Positions 18,414-25,113 of a stretch of 25,113 nucleotides of DNA are shown here, piece by piece. The translations under genes and the position numbers were made by a program. Every line of letters starts with the position of its first letter. The stretch's first letter is position 1. The DNA comes from Verrucomicrobiota bacterium (lineage in GTDB: Bacteria > Verrucomicrobiota > Verrucomicrobiia > Opitutales > Opitutaceae), in NCBI GenBank assembly GCA_023433275.1, contig JAEZDN010000038.1, positions 1 through 25,113 on the forward strand, read 5' to 3'. Below the pieces are notes generated by a model, which was not told the origin of the DNA, did not search any database, and saw only the letters and a list, made by a program, of their open reading frames with translations.

Positions 18414-19299
18414 ATGGGTTAGCTATTTTTTCGAGCTCGGTCCGGAGCCAGGCGGCCAACGCCGTGTGGTCGGACAATCGAAAACCGCGAGCCTGCGCGA
18501 CGACACCGCTCGCCTCTTCAAAGACGGAAATTTCAGCCAGCAGGCTACGAGCAAGTATCTTCCGATCGGGGGCCGTGACGAAGGCGGTCTGATCGATACG
18601 CCGAGCGTCCAGCCATTGCTCGGCCTTCCGTGCCTCAGGCCGTGGATGCCGCCCTGCCAGGCGCGCCTCTTCCGCCAGGACAGCCAGAAGGTGTTCCATC
18701 ACCTCGACATGATTCCAACGGATAGCCGCCCGGCACTCTCCTCGCGCGATCTTCTTGAATACCCAAACCGCATGCCGCCAGAACCCGCTGACGTGAAATC
18801 CGAATTCTGTAGCGGGGTGCGTTATATGAGATACCTCAAAGCGCACGGCTTCCAATCGTTTTTCCCATGCGGCTCCACCGAGTACCACCCTGAAGCCGGG
18901 CCGGAGCACTAATCGTAACGTGGCGATGCTGCGAAGAACTTTGGCAGGGAGGAACCGGTTTAATGCAGGTCGCGCCATTGCCCAACAAACCACCTTGACC
19001 TGCGATGCTGCCAGCAACACGAAATCCATCTCTTTCCCCCCGGCAAACACGACGCTAATTTTATCTACCCCGCGCTCAGTCCTCTCCATATGTACGTTCC
19101 AGCAAGGGGCGATTTCACGGGGCCAATTCAGATGCGCTAACCGGGCTGTATCGGAACAAATCAGTTGGTAGTCCCAGTCGGACCACGCATCGACCTCTCC
19201 CCCCAATTGAACCCGTGAGCCTATTTGCACTAGCGCCAAGACGTTCGATTGCCGCCGCGCCCATTTCACAACTTCTTTTTCGAGTTCCTCGGCGCACAT
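18409..19299 (-). CDS. Nucleotidyltransferase, aminoglycoside 6-adenylyltransferase-like
   Basis: A 296-residue protein of the AadK/AadE-like family, which transfer AMP from ATP to a hydroxyl of streptomycin-type drugs. The polymerase-beta-type nucleotidyltransferase core shows GSRVQLGGEVDAWSDWDYQ (glycine-serine loop plus the D-x-D-like metal pair) and a third acidic residue in GGKEMDFVLL. The C-terminal helical region includes FWRHAVWVFKKIARGE, matching the family's FW...VVKGLARNE segment. The start is uncertain: ATG 19299 is used here, GTG 19320 would add seven residues. It is alone on the minus strand inside the signalling region. True resistance activity cannot be inferred: the family also has members of unknown substrate. 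Confidence 0.7.
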   Translation of the reverse strand: MCAEELEKEVVKWARRQSNVLALVQIGSRVQLGGEVDAWSDWDYQLICSDTARLAHLNWPREIAPCWNVHMERTERGVDKISVVFAGGKEMDFVLLAASQVKVVCWAMARPALNRFLPAKVLRSIATLRLVLRPGFRVVLGGAAWEKRLEAVRFEVSHITHPATEFGFHVSGFWRHAVWVFKKIARGECRAAIRWNHVEVMEHLLAVLAEEARLAGRHPRPEARKAEQWLDARRIDQTAFVTAPDRKILARSLLAEISVFEEASGVVAQARGFRLSDHTALAAWLRTELEKIANPS

Positions 19300-19438
19300 G
19301 CGGCGCGATATGGAGGCCACCCATAGCGAGGCGCAAATCTCTTTTTATCGGCTGTGCTTGCCGAATTCGCTATCCTCCACCTAATCTCGCTTCGAGGCTT
19401 CAGAATGCAGACGGCTGCTTCCCTTGATCGCACTCTAT

Positions 19439-19447
19439 TGTGATAAT
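19439..19447 (+). promoter_or_regulatory. Extended -10 promoter candidate for the KS-like operon
   Basis: TGTGATAAT combines a TGn extension with GATAAT (five of six matches to the -10 consensus), placing a start site near 19454, about 11 bases before ATG 19465. No good -35 lies at the expected spacing. Confidence 0.35.
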
Positions 19448-19464
19448 TCACCCTGTAACTGCAC

Positions 19465-20673
19465 ATGCGCCGGCGCGTTAAGATCACCGGAATCGGTCCT
19501 GTCACTCCGGCAGGCATTGGACGCGAAGATTTTTTTCGCGGCATAAACGAACCCGTTAGCCGAATTCGTGCCCTCTCCAGCCTCGTCGCCGAAACCGGTC
19601 TGTCGTTGGTTGGCGCGGAAATTGATAATTTCAATCCGAGAGACTTTTCGACTCTTATCGGCTCCAAGCGAGTATCACGGTACACGCAATTCGCGGTGGC
19701 GGGCACGATTCTCGCAATGCGGGATGCGGGCATCACTAACCTTGATATTACCCCTCTTTCGCCCGTGATTATCACGGGCACATGCACAACTGACTTTGAC
19801 AAAATCGGACGATCCATGACGTCGGTGGCTGAAAAGGGGCCGCGATACGCACACGCAACGATGCCGTACGACTCCCAATCTTTCAGTGTTTCAACACGTA
19901 TTTCAGAGTACTTAGAAATCCCGGCACGAATGTATAGTCTGCAAACAGCGTGCTGTTCAGGATTAGACGCGATCGGTCAGGCAGCGGAATTGATTTCCAG
20001 CGGTCAATCTGACTTGGCGATCGCGGGCGGAAGTGAAGCCCCTCTCACATCCTGTCCAATGTATGAGCTTACGGCAGCAGAATTAAGTCCCCTCTCTGAT
20101 AGTCAGCCTGAAAAGGCGTGCCGCCCATTTGATCTATGGCGGGCGACCGGTGTCATTGGCGAAGGAGCTGCAATGGTCGTGTTGGAACCCGAGGGAAGTC
20201 CGCGGCCCGCCTATGCTTGGATAACGGGCTACGGGAACGCGAATGATGGAGGTGGACTAAGTGGCGAAGGAATCGCTGCCGCGATGAGAATTGCCTTGGC
20301 CAACGCTGCCGTCCGCCCCGAGAGAATCGATTTTATCAACGCGTGGGGGCCAGGGCACCGATTTGTGGACGCCAACGAGGTCACTGCACTAAAGAAGATT
20401 TTTGGCGCACGCCTTCCGGAGATACCCTGCGTTTCCATAAAGGGGGCGATCGGCTCTCCGTTCGGAGCTGCAGGCCCAATCCAAGTTGTAAGTACCGCGC
20501 TCTCACTTCGTCACGGCATAATTCCGCCCACCGTGAATTGGGAGACGCCCGACCCGAATTGCATGCTGAATCTATCTCCGCAGGCGCGTCATCTCCAACC
20601 GACCACCGCCGTGGTCAATGCTCATGGACTTACTGGGGGAAACGCGGTCTTAGTGCTTGAGCGGGCATGTTGA
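19465..20673 (+). CDS. Beta-ketoacyl-ACP synthase-like protein lacking both catalytic histidines
   Basis: A 402-residue thiolase-fold protein of the FabF/KAS II type (family length about 410). The nucleophile Cys163 is kept in QTACCSGLDAIG, at the same position as in E. coli FabF. The first catalytic histidine (FabF NAHGTST) is Trp294 in FINAWGPGH, and the second (FabF TGHLLGAAG) is Ser331 in IGSPFGAAG; the lysine before it (SIKG) is kept. The C-terminal gate FGFGG reads NAHGLTGG. Without the histidines malonyl decarboxylation is unlikely, so the protein may only bind or transfer acyl groups through Cys163. Its TGA overlaps the HK2 start (ATGTTGA, seven bases), implying translational coupling. 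Codon use is mixed and GC lower than in nearby host-like genes, suggesting transfer. No ACP or other fatty acid genes are adjacent. Confidence 0.85.
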   Translation: MRRRVKITGIGPVTPAGIGREDFFRGINEPVSRIRALSSLVAETGLSLVGAEIDNFNPRDFSTLIGSKRVSRYTQFAVAGTILAMRDAGITNLDITPLSPVIITGTCTTDFDKIGRSMTSVAEKGPRYAHATMPYDSQSFSVSTRISEYLEIPARMYSLQTACCSGLDAIGQAAELISSGQSDLAIAGGSEAPLTSCPMYELTAAELSPLSDSQPEKACRPFDLWRATGVIGEGAAMVVLEPEGSPRPAYAWITGYGNANDGGGLSGEGIAAAMRIALANAAVRPERIDFINAWGPGHRFVDANEVTALKKIFGARLPEIPCVSIKGAIGSPFGAAGPIQVVSTALSLRHGIIPPTVNWETPDPNCMLNLSPQARHLQPTTAVVNAHGLTGGNAVLVLERAC

Positions 20674-22700
20674 CGCTAATTCCGATTGTGGCGCTCCTTA
20701 CCTTCGCCATCGGCGCGGGGGCTCTTTGGGCAAACCCGCGACGACTCATCAATCAGGTATTCGCGTTGTATGCCCTAACTTCGATCACGTGGTTAGGGTG
20801 CTTCTACATGGCGATTTATTCAGGAATACGGTTCCAAACGGATCCAACGTGGTACCCGGTTCCTTGGATCCGTTCAGCAACCGCTGCAGGCGCATTATTT
20901 CCTTTGGTGCTCTGGCTGCTTAAAGAGGCGATTGTCACGCAGGCAAATCGTTTTCCCGCGCTATTCGAGCGTTCGCTCCCTTGGTTGGCGGTTTGCCTAG
21001 GCTTAGCGTGCCTGTGCTACACCAACTATTTTATTCCTTTCGATTCCATACCGGGACCCAACGAAAGGAGAGGTCCAGCTTACCCCATCTATGGTTTTAG
21101 CAATGTCGTACTATACACTGTGATTCTCATCCAAGCACACCGCGGGATGAAAAGCATGAGCGGGATCAGGCGCTTAGAGGCACAATTATTAACGATCAAC
21201 GGCGGCGTGATGTGCCTCACCATATTGCTCATTACTGTTCTCGGGTATTACCTCAAGCTTCGCACACTCAATCGCCTTAGTCCCATTGTCATGCTGGTCT
21301 TCTATGCGTTCACGGCGTGGGCTATCACTTTCCATCGGATTTTTGATGCTAGACAGGTATTCCTAACCGCTATGCAGCGATTGGTGCTCGTTGCATTCCT
21401 GAGTTCGGGTATCTATTTCACGTGGACCACACTTAGCCAAACTCTACCAAAACCCGCGGATCTGATCGTCGCTGTGGTCGTCTGGTGCATTTTGGCGTTC
21501 TGGCTGGAAGAGCACACAAAAAATTGGCTCGCACTCAGTCCTTGGCAGCGTACCGCCGCCACGCGCCAAAACGCACTGGACCTCGCGCGCCGTGAAGCGG
21601 ACCCCAACAAACTTGTTTCCGAGTTCGAGGGACTAATACGCACTTCATGGCAGACTGAATATGCAGTACTGCTGTTCGACAGTGGCGAGGTATTCGTCGC
21701 AGGTGACGTTGAATTTGGCAAAGATCGCGCAGCCTACTCCGCCCTCTGCAAGATGGGCTGGGCCACCCCCGAAAGCCTCCAGCGCCTCCGCCCCGAACCT
21801 GGCCTCGTCGATCTCCGGCAGTTCCTCACCGAATTCAACCTCGGCCTCATCGTCACCGCCCCGCGCGGCAGCCCCATGCCTTCGCTGCTCGTCGCCCTCG
21901 GCGTCAAAACCAACCAGCGCCCCTTCACCTACCCCGAGGTCCTCCAGGTCCAGGAAATGGCCGAGTTCCTCGACAACATCCTCGCCCGCTCCCGCCTCTC
22001 CCTCCAGGCCCGGCAATCCGAACAACTCGCCACCATCGGCCTCATCGGCGCCAGCCTCGCCCACGAGATCCGCAATCCCCTCGTCTCGATCAAGACCTTC
22101 TCCCACCTCCTCCCCTCCCGTTTCGACGACCCCGAATTCCGCCGCCGCTTCGCCCTCCTCATCCCCGCCGAGGTCGACCGCATCGACAACCTCACCCAAC
22201 AACTCCTCGACCTCTCCAACCCCCGCCGCCACCAGATGGAACGCGTCTCCCTGCACGCCATCATGCAGGAAACCACCGACCTCATGCTCACCCGCGCCAA
22301 CGAGGCCCGCGTGTCCATCTCCGCCGACCTCATCGCCACCTCCGACACCATCTGGGCCGACGCCGGCGCCGTCCGCCAGGTCCTGATCAATCTCCTGATC
22401 AACGCGTTTCAGGCCATGGAACACCAGGACGGCGCCCGCCGCGTCCAGCTCCGCTCCCGCAATTCCCCCAACGGCAACGTCATCCTCGAGGTCTCCGACA
22501 ACGGCCCCGGCATCCCTCCCGAACAACGCTCCCGCCTCTTCCACCCCTTCGCCTCCACCAAGACCAAGGGCATGGGCCTCGGCCTCGCCGTTTGCGCAGA
22601 TATCTTGCACGAGCACCGCGCAACAATCATCGTGCCCGACATCGGAAAACCCGGAGCGACTTTCCGCATCACCTTTCCATGCCCGCCACCCTTATCCTGA
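20667..22700 (+). CDS. Sensor histidine kinase with N-terminal 7TM-type region (HK2)
   Basis: A 677-residue membrane kinase paralogous to HK1. Shared landmarks are NPRRLINQVF, SGIRRLEAQ, FHRIFDARQV, GWATPESLQR and a GAF-like PRGSPMPSLLVALG. The membrane region spans about 1-285, the GAF-like domain about 300-440. The kinase core has His466 in LAHEIRNPLVS, N-box INLLINAFQAM, G1 DNGPGIP, F-box HPFASTKTKG and G2 GMGLGLAVCADILHEHRA, so it should be active. The start overlaps the KS-like stop, and its end overlaps the HK3 start by 22 bases, making a tight three-gene operon. Up to about 21730 the gene has lower-GC mixed codons; beyond that, nearly every codon ends in C or G, an abrupt change inside the GAF-like domain. 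Confidence 0.9.
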   Translation: MLTLIPIVALLTFAIGAGALWANPRRLINQVFALYALTSITWLGCFYMAIYSGIRFQTDPTWYPVPWIRSATAAGALFPLVLWLLKEAIVTQANRFPALFERSLPWLAVCLGLACLCYTNYFIPFDSIPGPNERRGPAYPIYGFSNVVLYTVILIQAHRGMKSMSGIRRLEAQLLTINGGVMCLTILLITVLGYYLKLRTLNRLSPIVMLVFYAFTAWAITFHRIFDARQVFLTAMQRLVLVAFLSSGIYFTWTTLSQTLPKPADLIVAVVVWCILAFWLEEHTKNWLALSPWQRTAATRQNALDLARREADPNKLVSEFEGLIRTSWQTEYAVLLFDSGEVFVAGDVEFGKDRAAYSALCKMGWATPESLQRLRPEPGLVDLRQFLTEFNLGLIVTAPRGSPMPSLLVALGVKTNQRPFTYPEVLQVQEMAEFLDNILARSRLSLQARQSEQLATIGLIGASLAHEIRNPLVSIKTFSHLLPSRFDDPEFRRRFALLIPAEVDRIDNLTQQLLDLSNPRRHQMERVSLHAIMQETTDLMLTRANEARVSISADLIATSDTIWADAGAVRQVLINLLINAFQAMEHQDGARRVQLRSRNSPNGNVILEVSDNGPGIPPEQRSRLFHPFASTKTKGMGLGLAVCADILHEHRATIIVPDIGKPGATFRITFPCPPPLS

Positions 22701-24532
22701 CCACCTCGGACCCCGGCCTCGAGGCCGCATGGAAAAAACTTCTCCACCCGCGCGAACCCGCCTTCTTCGCCCGCCCCGCCGACCTCCAGCGCGAACTCCT
22801 CCGACCCGGCGCCCGCGTTTGGGTCTCCGATATCAACGACCCGCGCGCCCGCTTCAACTCCGGCCCCGGCACGCTTGTCGTCCTCGTCGGCGAACCCCAC
22901 AGCCACCCCTTTGAACAGGCCCGCCAAAACCGCGCCGCCCGCCTCTTCCTGAGCTACGAGGAAAGCCGCGTCCGCCTCGGCGAATGCGTCAACCTCCTCG
23001 AGGAAATCGCCGACAAGAACTCCCAGCTCCAGTCCGCCCTCGAACGCTCCCGCCGCAGCGAATCCCCCTTCCCCCGCGAGGTCACCAACCCCGCCCCCTC
23101 CGAGCCCGAATCCTGGGAATTCCTCGAAAGCGCCCTCGCCCACCTCGACAACCGCACGCGCCTCCTCGACGAGTTTCGCCGCGCCGCCCGCTACAATCTT
23201 CGCTCCGGCAAGGTCCTCTACTTCTTCCGCCAGCTCGACGCCTTCGTCTCCGACGACGAGGCCCACCGCTGCGAGGCCACCCACCCCCTCGCCCTCTGGC
23301 TCGAGGAACACCCCGCCGCCGTCGACCTCAACCAGTGGGCCGGCATCGACGACCCCACCCTCGAGGCCCCCATCCGCCAGCAACTCGTCGGCTGGGGCGC
23401 ACGCTTCCTCATCCCCCTCCACACCCACGGCCACCTCCTCGGCTGGATGGCCCTCGGTCCCCGCGCGGACGGCGCGCCTTATCGCGAGGCCGACAAGTTT
23501 CGCGCCGTCCTCCACGGTCGCCTCCTCGAGCGCTGCCTCGAGCGCTGCGCCGCCCTCGAGGACTACAACCAGTCCCTCATCCACGCCGATCTCCGCGCCA
23601 AATACCTTTCCGGCTCGCGCCTCCTCACCCGCGCCGAACTCGCCACCACCGAGCTCCCCGTCGAGGTCCGCGCCGTCGCCAGCGAGGCCCTCCACACCCA
23701 GAAGGCCGTCACCCAGCCCGCCCGCGTTCCCTACCGGTTCCGCGTCTCCGCCGGCCCCGTCCCCGAGATCGACGGCGTCTGGGCCGTGTGGGAGGAATCC
23801 GCCCCCGAGATCGAGCGCATCGCCAGCCTGCTCGAGCAGAACCGCCGTGAACTTTTCCGCAACCTCGGCCTCACCCTCAGCCACGAGCTCTCCAACCCGC
23901 TCGTGTCGCTCGTCACCTTCGCCCAACTCCTCGCCCGCAACAGCGGCGCCGGCAGCACGCCGCCCATGGACACCCCGACCGGCGCCGGCAGCACGCCGCC
24001 GATGAACAGCATCTCCCTCGCCCGCGAGGTCGCGTTCACCTCCGAGGTCGCGAAGCTCAAGCTCCTCAACGAGCACGCCACCCTCCTCAGCGAGATCGCG
24101 GCACCCACCGCCAAGGCCTCGAACCTCAACCTCCTCCTCGCCGAGCTCGCCACCGAGCGCAACCTCACCACGCGCTTCATCGAGGAACAGATCACGCTCC
24201 AGCTCGATGCCGGTCTCGTGAAGTTCGCCTTCTCGTCCATCTTCGACGCCATCGCCGCCAACCGTCCCGACGAGGGTCTGCAGCACTTGATCCTCACCCT
24301 GCGCGCCGTCGGCGCCGGCGCCCAGCGCCAGGCCATCATCACCATCGAGGGCAAGCGCCTCGAACTCGACGGCACGCTCCCGCTCCCCGCCGCCGGCACC
24401 ACGCCCAACCAGGGCCGCCTCTCCGTTTTCCTCGCGCGCGAAATCCTCCGCCTCCACGGCGGCACGCTCCAAGCCGGCCCCGGCCTCAAGGGCACCGACA
24501 TCCAAATCTCCCTCGGTTCCCTCCGCGCCTGA
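22679..24532 (+). CDS. Histidine-kinase-like protein with pseudo-receiver, GAF-like domain and decayed ATPase domain (HK3)
   Basis: A 617-residue soluble protein. Residues about 1-120 follow a receiver fold (LILTTSD, RVWVSDIND with Asp51, LVVLVGE) but lack the acidic pair and the conserved Lys, so it is probably a pseudo-receiver. A coiled stretch (about 105-125) precedes a GAF-like domain (about 190-290; FLIPLHTHGHLLGWMALGP). The dimerisation region keeps His402 in LSHELSNPLVSLVTF, followed by a GAGSTPPM tandem insert. In the ATPase-like domain the N-box Asn is Asp (SSIFDAIAANRP), the DxGxG loop is absent, and the GLGL lid reads GRLSVFLAREILRLHGG. It may be a His-phosphorylated partner of HK2 rather than an ATP-using kinase. 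ATG 22679 lies inside the HK2 end. Codon use is extremely C-rich. Confidence 0.85.
   Translation: MPATLILTTSDPGLEAAWKKLLHPREPAFFARPADLQRELLRPGARVWVSDINDPRARFNSGPGTLVVLVGEPHSHPFEQARQNRAARLFLSYEESRVRLGECVNLLEEIADKNSQLQSALERSRRSESPFPREVTNPAPSEPESWEFLESALAHLDNRTRLLDEFRRAARYNLRSGKVLYFFRQLDAFVSDDEAHRCEATHPLALWLEEHPAAVDLNQWAGIDDPTLEAPIRQQLVGWGARFLIPLHTHGHLLGWMALGPRADGAPYREADKFRAVLHGRLLERCLERCAALEDYNQSLIHADLRAKYLSGSRLLTRAELATTELPVEVRAVASEALHTQKAVTQPARVPYRFRVSAGPVPEIDGVWAVWEESAPEIERIASLLEQNRRELFRNLGLTLSHELSNPLVSLVTFAQLLARNSGAGSTPPMDTPTGAGSTPPMNSISLAREVAFTSEVAKLKLLNEHATLLSEIAAPTAKASNLNLLLAELATERNLTTRFIEEQITLQLDAGLVKFAFSSIFDAIAANRPDEGLQHLILTLRAVGAGAQRQAIITIEGKRLELDGTLPLPAAGTTPNQGRLSVFLAREILRLHGGTLQAGPGLKGTDIQISLGSLRA
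23945..24004 (+). repeat. In-frame tandem repeat inside HK3
   Basis: Two copies of a GAGSTPPM-coding unit (23945-23968 and 23981-24004) occur with a 36-base period; their first 20 bases are identical. They extend the loop between the two helices expected of the dimerisation domain, about 20 residues after His402. Confidence 0.7.
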
Positions 24533-24673
24533 CCAATTCGTTCTCTTTCTCTTAATCCTAATCGTTCTCCCCTTGCTGGTGATGATCCCCTGGAGCCGGT
24601 CCGCCCTCGGGCCGGTCCGACTGAAGTGGCCCCCGACCCGACCACGGGAACGGCTAAGAGAAGTCTAAATCAA

Positions 24674-24695
24674 AGTACGACCACGTGGTCGTACT
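24674..24695. repeat. Perfect 22-bp palindrome, REP-like
   Basis: AGTACGACCAC is followed directly by its exact reverse complement GTGGTCGTACT. On the minus strand it is preceded by GGAGC, so it fits the tetranucleotide-plus-palindrome layout of REP elements. It could alternatively be a strong dimeric operator. Confidence 0.6.
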
Positions 24696-24749
24696 GCTCC
24701 GGAGAAAGATTTGGTACCTCCACCGGCGACCTCCGCAGCCGCCCCCCTT

Positions 24750-24773
24750 GGAGCCGGGGCGCCCCCGCCCCGG
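24750..24773 (+). repeat. REP-like GGAG-headed GC palindrome
   Basis: GGAG is followed by CCGGGGC, a six-base GCCCCC loop and GCCCCGG (seven perfect base pairs). Same architecture as the other REP-like elements but a distinct stem sequence. Confidence 0.55.
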
Positions 24774-24822
24774 TTGCCTCGCCTCCCCAATTCCCTCCAT
24801 GAACCCGGAATAATTCAGTGGG

Positions 24823-24975
24823 AAAACACAGATGGACACAGATGATCACAGATCAGAATCTCATAGCGGTTAAGAGGTCCCTGCTTCTATTCACCATCCA
24901 GTGAAAAGAAGTGAGGGCATTGGTGAGGCCAACTTCCCTTCGTTTCTGTGTTATATGTGTTCATCTGTGGTTAAA
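24823..24975. repeat. MITE-like element with CACAGAT-rich inverted arms
   Basis: The left arm (24823-24853) contains CACAGATGGACACAGATG and a further CACAGAT. The right arm (24943-24975) reads, in reverse complement, CCACAGATGAACACATATAA. The arms are imperfect inverted repeats about 90 bases apart. Similar ATCTGTGTTCATCTGTG sequences are, to my knowledge, widespread dispersed repeats in several bacterial phyla. No coding sequence lies between the arms. Confidence 0.55.
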
Positions 24976-25083
24976 CGGCATGGTTCCGGATGAAGAGGGG
25001 CCCCCGCCGGGCGGGGTGGGTGGATCGAAACGCCCCGACTATTCCTTGGCTTCCTTGGGGAAAGCGCGGTCGAACTGTTCCGT

Positions 25084-25110
25084 TGTAGGGGCGTGGCTCG
25101 TCCACGCCCT
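25084..25110 (+). repeat. REP-like palindrome at the right edge
   Basis: GTAG followed by GGGCGTGG-CTCGT-CCACGCCC. It belongs to the same family as the three copies at 10519-10622 and differs from the second copy mainly in the loop. Confidence 0.75.
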
Positions 25111-25113
25111 CGG

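Larger units (their letters stand above)
24533..25113. other. Gene-free, repeat-rich intergenic region
   Basis: I see no gene in these 580 bases. They hold a direct repeat GCCGGTCCG (24595-24603, 24611-24619), a perfect palindrome, a GGAG-headed GC palindrome, CACAGAT-rich inverted arms, a CCCCGC/GCGGGG hairpin near 24990-25015 and a REP-like element at the right edge. The density of unrelated repeats suggests a tolerated insertion zone after the HK3 operon. Confidence 0.7.

Noticed and set aside
19424..19447. TTGATC and GATAAT as a sigma-70 promoter pair
   Set aside because: The spacer is only 12 bases, too short; the extended -10 interpretation was kept instead.
22409..24505. 698-codon open frame antisense to HK2/HK3
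   Set aside because: Same codon-bias shadow; low-complexity Glu/Gly/Ala/Val product, whereas the plus strand has clear kinase motifs.

Overview
The window looks like chromosomal DNA of a high-GC Gram-negative bacterium, most likely a verrucomicrobium of the Opitutaceae type. That placement is an inference. It rests on strong C-ending codon bias, few recognisable Shine-Dalgarno sequences, a PEP-CTERM surface protein, a pyruvate phosphate dikinase with a lysine-rich tail, and abundant short REP-like palindromes. No rRNA, tRNA, CRISPR array or transposase was seen.

Left part (1-10.6 kb), ordinary housekeeping and respiration. A copper nitrite reductase with a fused cytochrome c domain (nirK) and a YwiC-like membrane protein lie on the minus strand. 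Each is preceded by an FNR/NNR-type palindrome at nearly the same distance from its start, so they probably form a small oxygen- or NO-responsive denitrification regulon. Then come a two-TM small protein, tatC (minus), ppdK (plus, with a clear terminator), a PEP-CTERM protein, a phospholipase D/cardiolipin synthase-like enzyme and a TlpA-like thioredoxin. The TlpA-like gene meets a CPA2 antiporter with a cyclic-nucleotide-binding-type domain tail to tail; three tandem REP-like palindromes fill that junction.

Right part (12.5-24.5 kb), a signalling island. Block A holds a 7TM-GAF-type histidine kinase (HK1), a receiver fused to a decayed kinase core, an OmpR-type regulator whose receiver lacks the phospho-acceptor aspartate, and an intact receiver-kinase hybrid. 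Block B holds, behind a divergent aminoglycoside-adenylyltransferase-like gene, a beta-ketoacyl-synthase-like protein that keeps its cysteine but has lost both catalytic histidines. It overlaps the start of a second 7TM-GAF-type kinase (HK2, paralogous to HK1), which in turn overlaps a third kinase-like protein (HK3) with a decayed ATP-binding domain. The front parts of HK1 and HK2, the KS gene and much of the NTase gene have a lower-GC, mixed-codon composition. The rest of HK1 and HK2 switches abruptly to host-like composition inside the reading frame, which suggests mosaic assembly or domain replacement.

The most unusual candidate system is the translationally coupled KS-like / 7TM kinase / pseudokinase cassette together with its paralogous block A. 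A fatty-acyl or acyl-carrier link to signalling is only a hypothesis.

The last 580 bases hold no gene but several different repeats: REP-like palindromes, a perfect 22-bp palindrome and an inverted pair of CACAGAT-rich arms.
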